64,000 nucleotides of DNA. Origin: Caulobacter sp. NIBR2454 (lineage in GTDB: Bacteria > Pseudomonadota > Alphaproteobacteria > Caulobacterales > Caulobacteraceae). Position 1 is the first letter of the stretch. Each line of letters starts with the position of its first letter. Below, piece by piece: positions 10,601-18,574 of this stretch. Made by a program: the position numbers and the translations under genes. The stretch lies in NCBI RefSeq assembly GCF_027474405.1, contig NZ_CP114871.1, positions 3,481,001-3,545,000 of the forward strand. The letters run 5' to 3'. The notes beneath the pieces are model-generated. The model worked only from the letters and a program-made list of their open reading frames with translations, was not told the origin of the DNA and searched no databases.

Positions 10601-10646
10601 CAATCAGGAGGAGGGCGGCGACCAGGGTGACGAGCCAAAGTCTCAT
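7611..10646 (-). CDS. Secreted GH55-like double beta-helix protein with C-terminal gluconolactonase-like propeller
   Basis: About 1011 residues. A signal peptide (MRLWLVTLVAALLLIGGGGG, cleaved near ASA) is followed by two pectate-lyase-3-type parallel beta-helix domains. The first begins near 35 (VRGKGDGRADDSAALQSAID) and the second near 384 (LGAKGDNATDDTAAIQKAID), the tandem arrangement typical of GH55 exo-beta-1,3-glucanases. The last ~290 residues look like an SMP-30/gluconolactonase propeller, ending in PERPLQLVMGG and TLYILTHHALYA. I chose ATG 10646, which has GGAG upstream and directly precedes the signal peptide, over an upstream TTG at 10706. It is a close paralogue of the gene just upstream, with only 56 bases between. 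A polysaccharide-degrading role is likely; beta-1,3-glucan is inferred from fold only. Confidence 0.7.
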   Translation of the reverse strand: MRLWLVTLVAALLLIGGGGGSAFASASVLATTPDDPSAVMVRGKGDGRADDSAALQSAIDAAAAKPGGGLVFLPSGRYRISRTLFMWPGVRMFGVGAERPKIVLGDATPGFQKGVANMVIFTGAKADPAVRVPFPPPGSVPFNKDIADANSGTFYTAMSNIDFAIGRGNPAATAIRFHSAQHTFVSHMRFDIGSGLAGLYHVANEAEDLHFKGGRYGILAEKPSAAWGFVLLDSTFEGQRDAAIREHEAGLTLVNVTMRDTPVGIEIDRGYGDWLWGKDVRFENVSKAGVIISNERNVYTQVGFENAVAINTPVFARMRDSGKTVPGKGRTYRVAAFNHGLVVPALGQMGEYRTIFQAEALTSTPAPRAPAIRSLPATSDWTNVRTLGAKGDNATDDTAAIQKAIDTHRVVYFPTGFYRVTDTLKLRPDTVLIGLHPSLTQIVLPDRTPAFQGVGGPKALVESAAGGDNIVHGLGLYTDGQNPRATALLWTAGANSMVNDVKFQGGHGTNLFDGARYNPYNANATADPDIAKRWGGQYPSLWVTNGGGGTFANIWSPNTYAYSGIYVSDTETPGYIYQTSVEHHLRSEISLNRVANWELLAPQTEEEAGEGEDTVSLEIRDSRNILVANYHGYRVTRTRRPAPAAVRLYNSHDIRFRNVAVNGESGFPTCDEGGCATFLRLTKYPYTNAIQDVTSGLEVRERQFAVLDVGAAPAPVTPSVYPAGARVEKLADGFYSLGGGAADAAGTLYFTDRRNQRIYSWSDARKLSIVRDNTLDPINLAVAASGDLLVLSSDGRNGSVYSFKPGSPDTEVTVIAPTPTGKSPGAAIVLPVNWWNNGEFKDQLDPDTYQFTTLAEMFARDMALPKPREYVSPDGSLALPAFRVFQQGPADHRGLRFSDSLDTYGFTTAKPGQRVLIANSSENKTYSGLVGQGGAITDLKPFADRGGESVAVDPDGKVYVANGQVFVYAPDGRELGRLDVPERPLQLVMGGADGRTLYILTHHALYAAPAK

Positions 10647-10702
10647 GACGAACTCCGTAGCGGACCGGCCGACGCGGATCGTCGGCAAAGGCGGGCGCCT
10701 GA

Positions 10703-13700
10703 TCAAGGCGTCACCGCGTAGAGCGAATGATGGGTCAGGACGAACAGGATCTTGTTGTTCTCGCCGCCGAAGATCAGCTGCAACGGACGTTCGGGCACAT
10801 CGATGCGGCCGATCAGCTTTCCGTCGGGGGCGTACTGAAAGATCTGGCCATTGGCGACGAACACGCGCCCCTGCCCATCGACCGCGACGCTCTCGCCGCC
10901 CCGGTTGGCGAAGACCTTCAGGTCGGTCAGGGTCCCGCCGGCGCCAACCTTGCCGCTATAGGTCTTGGCTTCGGATTCATTGGTGACGAACACCCGCTCG
11001 CCAGCCTTCGCGCCGATCAGGCCGTGGGCCTGCAGGCTATCGGCCCAGCGCCAGCCCACATGGTCGGGCGGCCCCTGCTGCCAGACCCGGAAGGCCGGAA
11101 GGACAAGGCTGCCGTCGGGCGAGACGTACTCCTGCGCTTTGGGCGCGGCGACGTCGCGGGCGAACATCTCGGCCAAGGTGGTGAACTCGCCCCGGGCGGG
11201 ATCATATTGGTCGCGAAACTCGCCGTTATTCCACCAGTTGACCGGCAGTAGGGTCATGGCGCCCGCACGCGGCGCCGAAGGCGTCGGCGCGATCATGGTC
11301 AGTTGATCGCTGGGACCAGCCGGGTCGATCGAATAGACCGAGGCCTGCGGCCCGTAGGACGACACCACCAAGAGCTTGCCGGATCGGTCGATGGCCAGAT
11401 TCACCGGGTCGAGGGAATGGTCGCGCACGACCTCCAGGCCTCGGGTCTTGGTCCAGCGCCAGATCCGCTGAAAGCGCTTTTCCACGAAATAGAGCGTGCC
11501 GTCTGGGGCTGTCGTCGCGCCGGAGATCGACCAAAAGCCGCCCTCCAGCTTCTCCACCTTGCGGCTGGCCGCCGGCGCGGGCGGCGGCGCGTCACCGGGA
11601 ACGTCGAGCACGGCGAACTCGCGCTCACGCACCTCAAGCTTGCGGGTCTTGTCCTGGATGGCGTTCTCGAACGGGAACTTGCTGGCGCGCAGATAGGTGC
11701 CGCAGCCGATCTCGTCGCAAAGGGCGATGCCGCTCTCGGCGTTGATGTGAACATTGCGAAAGCGGATGTCGGAGGAGTTGAACAGCTTCACCGCCGTCTC
11801 CGCGGGGTGATACGAGCGCGTCACCCGGTAGCCGTGATAGTTGGCGAACAGGATGTTGCGCGAGTTGCGGATTTCCAGCGACACCGCATCGGGGCCGTCG
11901 CCCACCTCCTGCTCGGTCTGGGGCGCGAGGAACTCCCAGTTCTGGACATTGTCGAGCACGAACTCGTTGCGGGCGTGGTGCTCGACCGAGACCTGGTAGA
12001 TGAAGCCCGGCGTGCTGGTGTCGGAGATGTAGAAGCCGGCCGAGGCGAAGGTGTTGGGGCTCCACACATCGTTGAAGGTGCCGCCGCCGCCGTCGGTCAC
12101 CCAGATGCTGGGATACTGCGCATCCCAGCGGCCATCGGCCACGGGATCGCCGCTGCGAGCCTGGGCCGCGCCTAGAGACTTGCCGTCGGCGGTTGGCGTG
12201 CCGCCGCCGCCCATGATCTTCACATCCGTGACCAGCGAGTTCGCCCCCGAGCGCCACAGCAGCGCCGAGGCGCGAGGATTGATACGGCCCGTGAAAAGGC
12301 CGATCCCCGATACGATGTTGTCGCCCGCGCGAGGCGTCTCCAAGATCGGGGCGACAACCCCGACGCCTGCGTGGCGGGGATTGCCGTCGGGAATGACCAG
12401 CTGGGTCATCGCCGGGTGTAAGCCGACCAATACGGTGTCCGGCCGAAGCTTGAGGGTGTCGGTGACCTTGTAGAAACCGGCCGGCAGGTAGAGGACGCGG
12501 TGGGTGTCGATCGCTTTTTGCAGCGCCGCCGTGTCGTCGGTCGCCCAGTCGCCCTTTACGCCCAGTGTCTTGACGTTGGTCCACTCGGCCATGGACGGCA
12601 GCGACCTCAAGGCCGGCGCCGGGGCGGCGGGCGGAGCCGTAAGCGCGGCGAGATCAACCAGCGTCTTGTACTCGCCCATCTGGCCCAGGCCCGCCAGGGT
12701 CAGGCCATAGGTGAACGACTTGACGCGATAGGCCTCGCCCTTCCCCGCCACCGTCCTTCCGCTGTCGCGAAAGCGGGCGAACACAGGGGTTTTCAGGGCC
12801 ACCGCGTTGTCGAAGCCGATCTGTGTGAAGACGTTGTCCTCGGCCGAGATCACCACCCCCGCCTTGGAGACATTTTCAAAGCGGACGTTCTTGCCCCACA
12901 GGCTGTCGCTGTAGCCCCGGTCGATCTCGATCCCTATCGGCGTGTTCTTGATCGCCACATTGACCAGGGTCAGGCGCGCCTCATGCTCGCGGATCGCCGC
13001 ATCGCGCTGACCATCGAAGGTGGAGTCCACCAAGGTGAACTGCCAGGCGGGCGAGGTTTTCTCGGTGACGATCCCGTAGCGGCCGCCGTGGAAGTGGACG
13101 TCTTCCATGATGTTGCCGGCTTGATAGACCCCGGCGAACCCCGAACCGATGCGAAAGTCCATGTGCCGAAGGAAGGCGTGCTGGGCCATGCGGAAGCGAA
13201 CGCCCGCGGCCGCGGGATTGCCCTCCCCGATCTCGATGTCGACATTGCTCATCGACGAATAGAAGGTGCCCGAATTGGCGTCGCGCACCTTGATGGCGGC
13301 GGGCCGGACAGTCGGAACGGGCACGGGAATCTCGCCCACGGCGTATTGGTCGCCGCCGGTGAACACGACCATCGTGCCCACACCCTCCTGAAAGCCTGGC
13401 GTATTGTCGCCCAGAACCAGGACCGGTCGCGTGGCGCCGACGCCGAACACGCGGACGCCAGGCGGCACCAGAACGCTGCGGCTGAGCCGGTAACGGCCCG
13501 AAGGCAGGAAGACCAGGCCATGGCCGGTCTTGTCTCGGGCCGCGTCGAGGGCCTGCTGAATGGCGTCGGTGTCGTCGGCGCGGCCATCGCCCACGCCGCG
13601 GACCTGGACCGCACGCGGATCGTCCGGCGCCGCCAAAAGGACCGACGGCCCGGCGACGGCCAAGGCCGGCGTCAAGATCGCCAGCATCAAAGACAACAGG

Positions 13701-13711
13701 ATCGCGCGCAT
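10703..13711 (-). CDS. Secreted GH55-like double beta-helix protein with C-terminal gluconolactonase-like propeller (paralogue)
   Basis: About 1002 residues with the same architecture as its downstream neighbour. A signal peptide (MRAILLSLMLAILTPALAVA) is followed by beta-helix domain 1 (GVGDGRADDTDAIQQALDAA), beta-helix domain 2 from about 377 (LGVKGDWATDDTAALQKAID) and a propeller from about 714 ending in PERPLQLIFGG and ILFVLTHHSLYAV. Similarity to the neighbour runs through all three parts, so the pair arose by tandem duplication. ATG 13711 directly begins the signal peptide; a TTG four codons upstream is the alternative. A CGACCATGGTCG palindrome lies about 60 bases upstream. It is probably the first gene of the two-gene unit. 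Other beta-helix families (PL, GH28) are possible; the active-site residues were not assigned. Confidence 0.7.
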   Translation of the reverse strand: MRAILLSLMLAILTPALAVAGPSVLLAAPDDPRAVQVRGVGDGRADDTDAIQQALDAARDKTGHGLVFLPSGRYRLSRSVLVPPGVRVFGVGATRPVLVLGDNTPGFQEGVGTMVVFTGGDQYAVGEIPVPVPTVRPAAIKVRDANSGTFYSSMSNVDIEIGEGNPAAAGVRFRMAQHAFLRHMDFRIGSGFAGVYQAGNIMEDVHFHGGRYGIVTEKTSPAWQFTLVDSTFDGQRDAAIREHEARLTLVNVAIKNTPIGIEIDRGYSDSLWGKNVRFENVSKAGVVISAEDNVFTQIGFDNAVALKTPVFARFRDSGRTVAGKGEAYRVKSFTYGLTLAGLGQMGEYKTLVDLAALTAPPAAPAPALRSLPSMAEWTNVKTLGVKGDWATDDTAALQKAIDTHRVLYLPAGFYKVTDTLKLRPDTVLVGLHPAMTQLVIPDGNPRHAGVGVVAPILETPRAGDNIVSGIGLFTGRINPRASALLWRSGANSLVTDVKIMGGGGTPTADGKSLGAAQARSGDPVADGRWDAQYPSIWVTDGGGGTFNDVWSPNTFASAGFYISDTSTPGFIYQVSVEHHARNEFVLDNVQNWEFLAPQTEQEVGDGPDAVSLEIRNSRNILFANYHGYRVTRSYHPAETAVKLFNSSDIRFRNVHINAESGIALCDEIGCGTYLRASKFPFENAIQDKTRKLEVREREFAVLDVPGDAPPPAPAASRKVEKLEGGFWSISGATTAPDGTLYFVEKRFQRIWRWTKTRGLEVVRDHSLDPVNLAIDRSGKLLVVSSYGPQASVYSIDPAGPSDQLTMIAPTPSAPRAGAMTLLPVNWWNNGEFRDQYDPARGEFTTLAEMFARDVAAPKAQEYVSPDGSLVLPAFRVWQQGPPDHVGWRWADSLQAHGLIGAKAGERVFVTNESEAKTYSGKVGAGGTLTDLKVFANRGGESVAVDGQGRVFVANGQIFQYAPDGKLIGRIDVPERPLQLIFGGENNKILFVLTHHSLYAVTP

Positions 13712-13769
13712 GCCGGCCCCCAAGGCTGTTCTGGCCAGTGATAAATCGGCGGGCGGCCTGCACCATCCT

Positions 13770-13781
13770 CGACCATGGTCG
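13770..13781. promoter_or_regulatory. 12-bp palindrome, second copy of the locus operator
   Basis: CGACCATGGTCG is identical to the core of the palindrome upstream of the receptor gene, and the right flank TA is also shared. It lies in the divergent gap between the GH55-like pair (start 13711) and gluconokinase (start 13875), so a bound repressor could control both directions. Confidence 0.6.
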
Positions 13782-13874
13782 TAGTTGCACCGCCCAGACG
13801 CGCCGATAGAACCTTAACCACCCCTGGCGTTTCGATCGCCCGGCGCGCCAGTCGCCGCCAGCCGAGGACGTCGT

Positions 13875-14432
13875 TTGCCCCCGTCATCCCCCACCCCCGA
13901 CCAGGCCGATATCGCCGTCATCGTCATGGGTGTCAGCGGGTGCGGAAAGTCCACGCTCGGCGCCTTGCTGGCCGACAGCCTCCAATGCCCATTCCTCGAA
14001 GGGGACGCCTTCCACGACGATCGCGCCGTCGCCAAGATGCGCGCTGGCGTGCCGCTGAACGACGACGATCGGTGGCCCTGGCTGGATCGCGTGGCCTCAG
14101 CTATCGCAGAGGCGCTCGCCGCCCGTGGAAGGGTGGTGGCGGCCTGTTCGGCGCTGCGGCTCAGCTACCGTGAGCGGCTGCGCACGCAAGTCGGATCGCC
14201 GCTGCGCTTTGTTCTGCTTGAGGCTGGCCATGACGAACTTGCTCGCAGACTTACCGCGCGTTCGGGCCACTATATGCCGCCAAGCCTGCTCGACAGCCAG
14301 CTCGCCACGCTCGAACGGCCCCTCGATGAGGAAGCGGTGCTGATCCTGGACGCTTCCATCCCGCCGGAGCGCCTGCGTCAGATGACCGAGGCGTGGTTGA
14401 TGAGCCAAGCGGCCGGGACCCTGCGCGCTTAG
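13875..14432 (+). CDS. gntK: Gluconokinase
   Basis: A 185-residue P-loop kinase that phosphorylates gluconate to 6-phosphogluconate for the Entner-Doudoroff or pentose phosphate route. It shows Walker A GVSGCGKST (19-27), the gluconokinase signature EGDAFH (42-47), GVPLNDDDRWPWL (58-70) and the C-terminal GHYMPPSLLDSQLATLE (131-147). I chose the TTG at 13875, which has GAGG six or seven bases upstream; the only later ATG (13926) would cut into the P-loop strand. It is divergent from the GH55-like pair and convergent with gntR, whose stop codon overlaps its own by two to three bases on the other strand. Confidence 0.93.
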   Translation: MPPSSPTPDQADIAVIVMGVSGCGKSTLGALLADSLQCPFLEGDAFHDDRAVAKMRAGVPLNDDDRWPWLDRVASAIAEALAARGRVVAACSALRLSYRERLRTQVGSPLRFVLLEAGHDELARRLTARSGHYMPPSLLDSQLATLERPLDEEAVLILDASIPPERLRQMTEAWLMSQAAGTLRA

Positions 14433-15106
14433 GGCATCAGTCGCTTTCGCCCTCGCGAAAGATGCCAGCGCATGGCCAGCGCCGCGCCATCGCCGTCCTG
14501 GGCGCGGATCGCCTCAACGATCAGTTCGTGCTCGCGCATCATCTCGGCGATCACCTCAGGGGGCCGTGAGCGCGAGATATCCACGCCCGCCCGCATGATC
14601 CTGTCGACATCGGCTTCCAGCGCCTCGAACGCCACGAGGAAGGCGGGATTGGCTGTGGCCATCACGATCTGGCGATGCAGCGCCATGTCCTCGGCGTGGG
14701 CGGGCGCGCTCGATAGCAGCGCTTCGCGCAGACGACGAAGCGCCGCTTCGATCTGGTCCATTTCCTGACCTGAGCGCCGCACAGCCGCCAGCCGCGCCGC
14801 CTCAGCCTCGAGCACGAAGCGCACCTCGTAGCTTCCCAGGGTGGAGGGCAGCTCCGACAGGGGCATGTAGGCCCCGAGCCTATCGGAGGGTCGGCTCTTG
14901 ACGAAGGATCCGGCGCCGCGCCGCGCCTCGGTGATGCCGTCGGCGGCCAGCCTGACCAAGGCTTCGCGCACCACCGTGCGCGACATGCCGAACGTCTCGG
15001 CTAGGCTCGCCTCGGAGGGCAGGCGGTCGCCGACCGCCAGACCATCGTCGTTGATCATCTCAACAATGCCCGTATAGGCCCGATCGGCCAGGCGGCCCTC
15101 ACTCAT
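14429..15106 (-). CDS. FadR-subfamily GntR transcriptional regulator
   Basis: A 225-residue regulator. An N-terminal winged helix (about 5-70: GDRLPSEASLAETFGMSRTVVREALVRL) is followed by an all-helical FCD effector domain with metal-ligand-like Asp and His residues. FadR-subfamily members sense sugar acids or organic acids (gluconate, uronates, lactate). The ATG at 15106 has AGGAG upstream; the TTG at 15112 is less likely. It sits tail-to-tail with gluconokinase. Two inverted repeats of the style used by this family lie upstream (15184-15202 and 15259-15273), suggesting autoregulation. Confidence 0.92.
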   Translation of the reverse strand: MSEGRLADRAYTGIVEMINDDGLAVGDRLPSEASLAETFGMSRTVVREALVRLAADGITEARRGAGSFVKSRPSDRLGAYMPLSELPSTLGSYEVRFVLEAEAARLAAVRRSGQEMDQIEAALRRLREALLSSAPAHAEDMALHRQIVMATANPAFLVAFEALEADVDRIMRAGVDISRSRPPEVIAEMMREHELIVEAIRAQDGDGAALAMRWHLSRGRKRLMP

Positions 15107-15183
15107 CCCCAACTCCTGTCGTTGCCACGACCATCAGGCCATTCGCGCCCGATAGGAAGCTGCAGCGCGCGCCATGCTATGGC

Positions 15184-15202
15184 AAACCTGTATGACAGGT
15201 TT
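15184..15202. promoter_or_regulatory. Inverted repeat, candidate GntR-family operator
   Basis: AAACCTGT-ATG-ACAGGTTT has perfect 8-base arms around a 3-base centre. It starts about 78 bases upstream of the FadR-type regulator gene, whose subfamily typically binds short A/T-flanked dyads with a TGT...ACA core. Confidence 0.6.
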
Positions 15203-15258
15203 TGTCCAATCGTGTCATTTTCGCCGATGTTCGCGCTAACATTGCGAAGTCCGCTTGA

Positions 15259-15273
15259 ATTTGTCTGACAGAT
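15259..15273. promoter_or_regulatory. Imperfect inverted repeat, second candidate GntR-family operator
   Basis: ATTTGTC-T-GACAGAT has 7-base arms with one mismatch and shares the TGT...ACA core with the dyad at 15184-15202. It lies closer to the rightward LuxR-type gene, so it could also affect that promoter. Confidence 0.45.
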
Positions 15274-15384
15274 AGCGGTAACATCCGCTCACGTAACCCG
15301 GATCAACCGACGCAGATCGGCGAACAAAACCGGGAACGGCTCCGCCGCGAGGCGGTGCGCAGGGACGAACAGAAGGGCTCGCAA

Positions 15385-15645
15385 ATGACTAAGACGGAAG
15401 TCCTCGTCGCGAACGAGGATTCGCAAGTAGCGATCGGCGGGCTCACGCCGACCCAGATGAAGGTGCTCGAGGGGCTGAACCTTGGTCTGCTCAACAAGCA
15501 GATCGCATTCGATCTGGGCATCGCCGAGGCGACGGTAAAGGCTCACATGACCGCGCTGATGCGCAAGCTCAACGTCCACAACCGCACCCAGGCCGCGCTC
15601 GCAGCGCGCGCGCTCGGGCACGGGACCCGCTCCGCCGCCGGTTAG
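15385..15645 (+). CDS. Stand-alone LuxR-type helix-turn-helix protein
   Basis: An 86-residue protein made almost entirely of a LuxR/GerE DNA-binding domain: [20 protein letters not shown], then [31 protein letters not shown] (about 25-75). No receiver or autoinducer domain precedes it. The ATG at 15385 follows GAAGGG; a GTG at 15355 in frame would add ten residues. Upstream to 15113 there is no frame encoding a receiver domain. It may be a small GerE-like regulator or the remnant of a NarL-type response regulator. Its targets are unknown. Confidence 0.8.
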   Translation: MTKTEVLVANEDSQVAIGGLTPTQMKVLEGLNLGLLNKQIAFDLGIAEATVKAHMTALMRKLNVHNRTQAALAARALGHGTRSAAG

Positions 15646-15677
15646 GGCGGCCGGGCGCTCCGAGCCGCCGCCTTTCC

Positions 15678-16670
15678 TCAGGCCTTCTTGACCACCGGCG
15701 CCGCGCGCAGCCAGGCGAGCGGATTAAGGCTCATGGCCGCGGCGATCTGGAGCGAGGTCGCCGTGCGCGTCGCCTGCACCACCCGTCGCCGGGCCAGAGC
15801 CTCCCCCAACCCTTTCAGACCATCGCCCAGGCCCCGCAAGGCTGGCTTGGTCTCGCCCCGCAGCACGTGCCGCGCCATCAGCAGGGCGGTGAAGGCTGCG
15901 TGGGGCGCGATCGTCAGCGCCAGAAGTAGGGGCGGCGTGTTCTGGACGTAGGCCCACAGCCGATTGCGCGCGCCGTGATAGAGGGCGAAGGCCGAGCGCG
16001 GTCCGGCGTTGCTGGCCGATCCCGTGTGGCGCACCACCGCGTCCGGGACCAGCCGCGTCGCCTCCCCGATCAGGCGCAGGCGATAGCCAAGATCCACATC
16101 CTCGCAGTAGCAGAAGAACCGTTCGTCAAAGCCGCCCAGGCCCGCGAAGAGGTCGCGCTCGATCATCATCGCCGCGCCGCAGGCCGAAAACACCTCCCCC
16201 GCTGGACCGCCCAGATCGAGCGCCCCATAGCCGCCTCGAAACGGAACCCCGACCAGCGACATCACATCGCCCAGGCCATCCAGACGCGAAGGGTCTTCGT
16301 CCATCAGCTGGCGGGCGGTGAAACAGCGCACGTCCCGATGAGCCTGCGCCGCTGCCATGAACCGCTCCAGCCAGTCCGCTTGCGCATAGGCGTCGGGATT
16401 GAGCAGGGCGATCCATCGGCCCCGGGCCGCCTTGGCCGCGGCGTTGTTGCCGGCCGCGAAACCCAGATTGCGATCGGCCCGGATCACCCGCACGCCCGGC
16501 GCGGCCAGCGCGATCGCGGCGCCGTCGTCGGTGGAGGCGTTGTCGAGGACGATGGTCTCGAAATCGGTGAAGGTCTGGGCCGCCAGACTGTCCAGGCAAC
16601 GCTGGAGGGTCGGCGCGCTTTGATAGGCGACGATCAGAACGCTGACGGCGGGAGGCGAGGCTTGCGGCAC
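15678..16670 (-). CDS. Glycosyltransferase family 2
   Basis: A 330-residue GT2 enzyme of the rhamnosyltransferase type. The GT-A nucleotide-binding start VSVLIVAYQSAPTLQRCLDS is at about 8-27, the DNASTDDG motif near 47-54, and the acceptor-side segment GGFDERFFCYCEDVDLGYRLR near 190-210. A C-terminal helical or membrane-associated stretch lies near 240-270. It starts with GTG at 16670. It is divergent from a GT4 glycosyltransferase 72 bases away, so the two probably act in the same cell-surface polysaccharide pathway; the sugar is unknown. Confidence 0.9.
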   Translation of the reverse strand: MPQASPPAVSVLIVAYQSAPTLQRCLDSLAAQTFTDFETIVLDNASTDDGAAIALAAPGVRVIRADRNLGFAAGNNAAAKAARGRWIALLNPDAYAQADWLERFMAAAQAHRDVRCFTARQLMDEDPSRLDGLGDVMSLVGVPFRGGYGALDLGGPAGEVFSACGAAMMIERDLFAGLGGFDERFFCYCEDVDLGYRLRLIGEATRLVPDAVVRHTGSASNAGPRSAFALYHGARNRLWAYVQNTPPLLLALTIAPHAAFTALLMARHVLRGETKPALRGLGDGLKGLGEALARRRVVQATRTATSLQIAAAMSLNPLAWLRAAPVVKKA

Positions 16671-16742
16671 GAAGCGCTCTTAGCACGCAAGACGCGCCCG
16701 CGTGGACACCCGCGGCGTCTTGCGTCTATCAGACTGTGACCG

Positions 16743-17978
16743 ATGACCGCCTCCGATCCCGCCCTCGCGCGCCTGCGCGCCCTGCGCCGCCGTCTCGCGC
16801 CCGGCCTTGGCGCGCCGCTGCGCCGCGTCCTGCCGCCGCTGTTCGCCTTCACGGCCGGCCTGCGCCATCGCGCTCTGGGCCTGCCTGCGGGCGGGCCGAT
16901 CGTGTTGGCCGGCTTCCACGGTTCTGTCCTGGGCATCGGCGAGGGCGCGCGCGCCCTGTCGGCGACCCTGCGGGCGGCGGGCTTCGAAGTGACCGACTGG
17001 GACGTCAGCGCCCTCTTCGGGCACGACCGGCGCATCGACGCGGGCGATCCCGCCCCGCCCGCGCCCGGCGGCGGCGTTCTGATCGCTCATATGAACCCGC
17101 CCGAGCTTTTGCAGCTTATCGCCCTGCACGGCGGCGGCGTCCTGAAGGGCCGCCGGGTGATCGGTTACTGGGCCTGGGAGCTGGAACACCTGCCCCGCGC
17201 CTGGAAGCCGGCTCTGCGCCATGTGGACGAGGTCTGGGCGCCGTCGCGGTTCACCGCCGAGGCGGTGGAGGAGGTCGCGCCCCAAGGCCTGCCGGTCAGG
17301 GTCCTGCCGCACACCCTGATCCCCACCGACACCGCGTCCGACCGGGCGCGGTTTGATCTGCCCGACGACGCCGTGGTCGTCCTGTCTGCGTTCGACCTGC
17401 GCTCGACCCTGGCCCGCAAAAATCCCCTGGCCGCCATCGAGGCGTTCCGCCGCGCCGGCGCGCGCTCCTCGTCCAAGGCCCTTCTGGTGCTCAAGACCGT
17501 GGGGGCCGACGCGCACTCGCCGCTTCTGGCCCAGATCAACGCCGCCATAGGCGGCGCGCGCAACATCCGCCTGTTCAACGGCGTGCTGACGCCCGACGAC
17601 CGCGACCGCCTGGTGGCCAGCGCCGACATCATCTTGTCCCTGCATCGGTCCGAAGGGTTTGGCCTGTGGCTGGCCGAGGGCATGCTGGCCGGCAAGCCCG
17701 TAATCGCCACCGCCTGGTCCGGCAACCTGGACTTCATGACCCCCAAGGCCGCCGCCCTGATCCCCGCCCGGCTGGTGGCCGTGGACGACCGACAGGGCAT
17801 GTACGCCGGCGGACGCTGGGCCGAGGCCGACCTTGACGCGGCCGAGGCGCGGCTGGTCGAACTGATCAACGACGCAGACGCTCGCGCCGCCCTGGGCGCC
17901 GCCGCCCGCGATCATGCCGCCAAGACTCTGGACCCCGCCCGCTGGGCCCAGGCTCTCAAGACCTGGCTGCGGCCGTGA
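16743..17978 (+). CDS. Glycosyltransferase family 4 (GT1-like fold)
   Basis: A 411-residue GT-B glycosyltransferase. The C-terminal nucleotide-sugar domain has VVLSAFDLRSTLARKNPLAA near 216-235 and SLHRSEGFGLWLAEGMLAGKPV near 299-320, the E-x7-E type motif of the retaining GT4 family. A basic, Ala/Arg-rich N-terminus may contact membrane. Its stop codon overlaps the GTG start of the YitT gene (GTGA), indicating translational coupling. It is divergent from the GT2 gene. The product is probably a surface polysaccharide. Confidence 0.88.
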   Translation: MTASDPALARLRALRRRLAPGLGAPLRRVLPPLFAFTAGLRHRALGLPAGGPIVLAGFHGSVLGIGEGARALSATLRAAGFEVTDWDVSALFGHDRRIDAGDPAPPAPGGGVLIAHMNPPELLQLIALHGGGVLKGRRVIGYWAWELEHLPRAWKPALRHVDEVWAPSRFTAEAVEEVAPQGLPVRVLPHTLIPTDTASDRARFDLPDDAVVVLSAFDLRSTLARKNPLAAIEAFRRAGARSSSKALLVLKTVGADAHSPLLAQINAAIGGARNIRLFNGVLTPDDRDRLVASADIILSLHRSEGFGLWLAEGMLAGKPVIATAWSGNLDFMTPKAAALIPARLVAVDDRQGMYAGGRWAEADLDAAEARLVELINDADARAALGAAARDHAAKTLDPARWAQALKTWLRP

Positions 17979-18574
17979 CGCCGCCGCGCCACACCGTCTC
18001 AGAGGACATCCACTCGATCCTCATCGGGACCAGCTTCATCGCGGTCGGCCTGGCGCTGCTCAAGGCCGCCGGGCTGGTGACCGGGGGTGTGGCCGGGGTG
18101 GCGCTGATCATCTCCTACGCCACGGGCTGGCAGGTGGGCCTGCTGTTCTTTATGCTCAACATTCCCTTTTACGAGCTGGCCCGCCGCACCATGGGCTGGC
18201 CCTTCACCCTCAAGACCGTGGCGACCAACGCGTTGCTTGCGGGGCTGACGGCGGTCTTGCCGCTTTGGCTGACGTTCGACTGGGTCGATCCGATGTTCTC
18301 GGCCCTGTTTGGCGGCACCATCATCGGCATGGGCGTGCTCGCCCTGGCGCGGCACCGCTCAAGCGTTGGCGGCATCGGGGTGCTGGCCATCTACATGCAG
18401 GAAAAGCGCGGCGTCAGCGCGGGGCGGGTTCAACTGGCCGCCGACGTCCTGATCATCGCGGCGGCCTTCACGGTGATCGATCTGGGCAAGCTGGCCCTGT
18501 CGCTCCTGAGCGCGGCGGCCCTCAGCCTGGTGATCATCGTCAATCATCGGCCGGGCCGTTATTCGGGCTACTGA
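17975..18574 (+). CDS. YitT family membrane protein
   Basis: A 199-residue protein with about five or six membrane helices, including FIAVGLALLKAAGLVTGGVAG (near 19-39) and the conserved GGTIIGMGVLALARHRSSVGG (near 110-130) that marks the YitT/DUF161 family. The biochemical role of the family is not settled; some members are proposed transporters. The GTG start overlaps the stop of the preceding glycosyltransferase by four bases, so it is translated from the same mRNA. Confidence 0.85.
   Translation: MTPPRHTVSEDIHSILIGTSFIAVGLALLKAAGLVTGGVAGVALIISYATGWQVGLLFFMLNIPFYELARRTMGWPFTLKTVATNALLAGLTAVLPLWLTFDWVDPMFSALFGGTIIGMGVLALARHRSSVGGIGVLAIYMQEKRGVSAGRVQLAADVLIIAAAFTVIDLGKLALSLLSAAALSLVIIVNHRPGRYSGY

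Noticed and set aside
9423..10721. 432-residue rightward open frame, and the similar one at 12500-13741
   Set aside because: Both are antisense to the beta-helix genes and mirror each other only because those genes are paralogues.
15289..15621. 110-residue leftward open frame
   Set aside because: Antisense to the LuxR-type gene, which has an obvious conserved domain.
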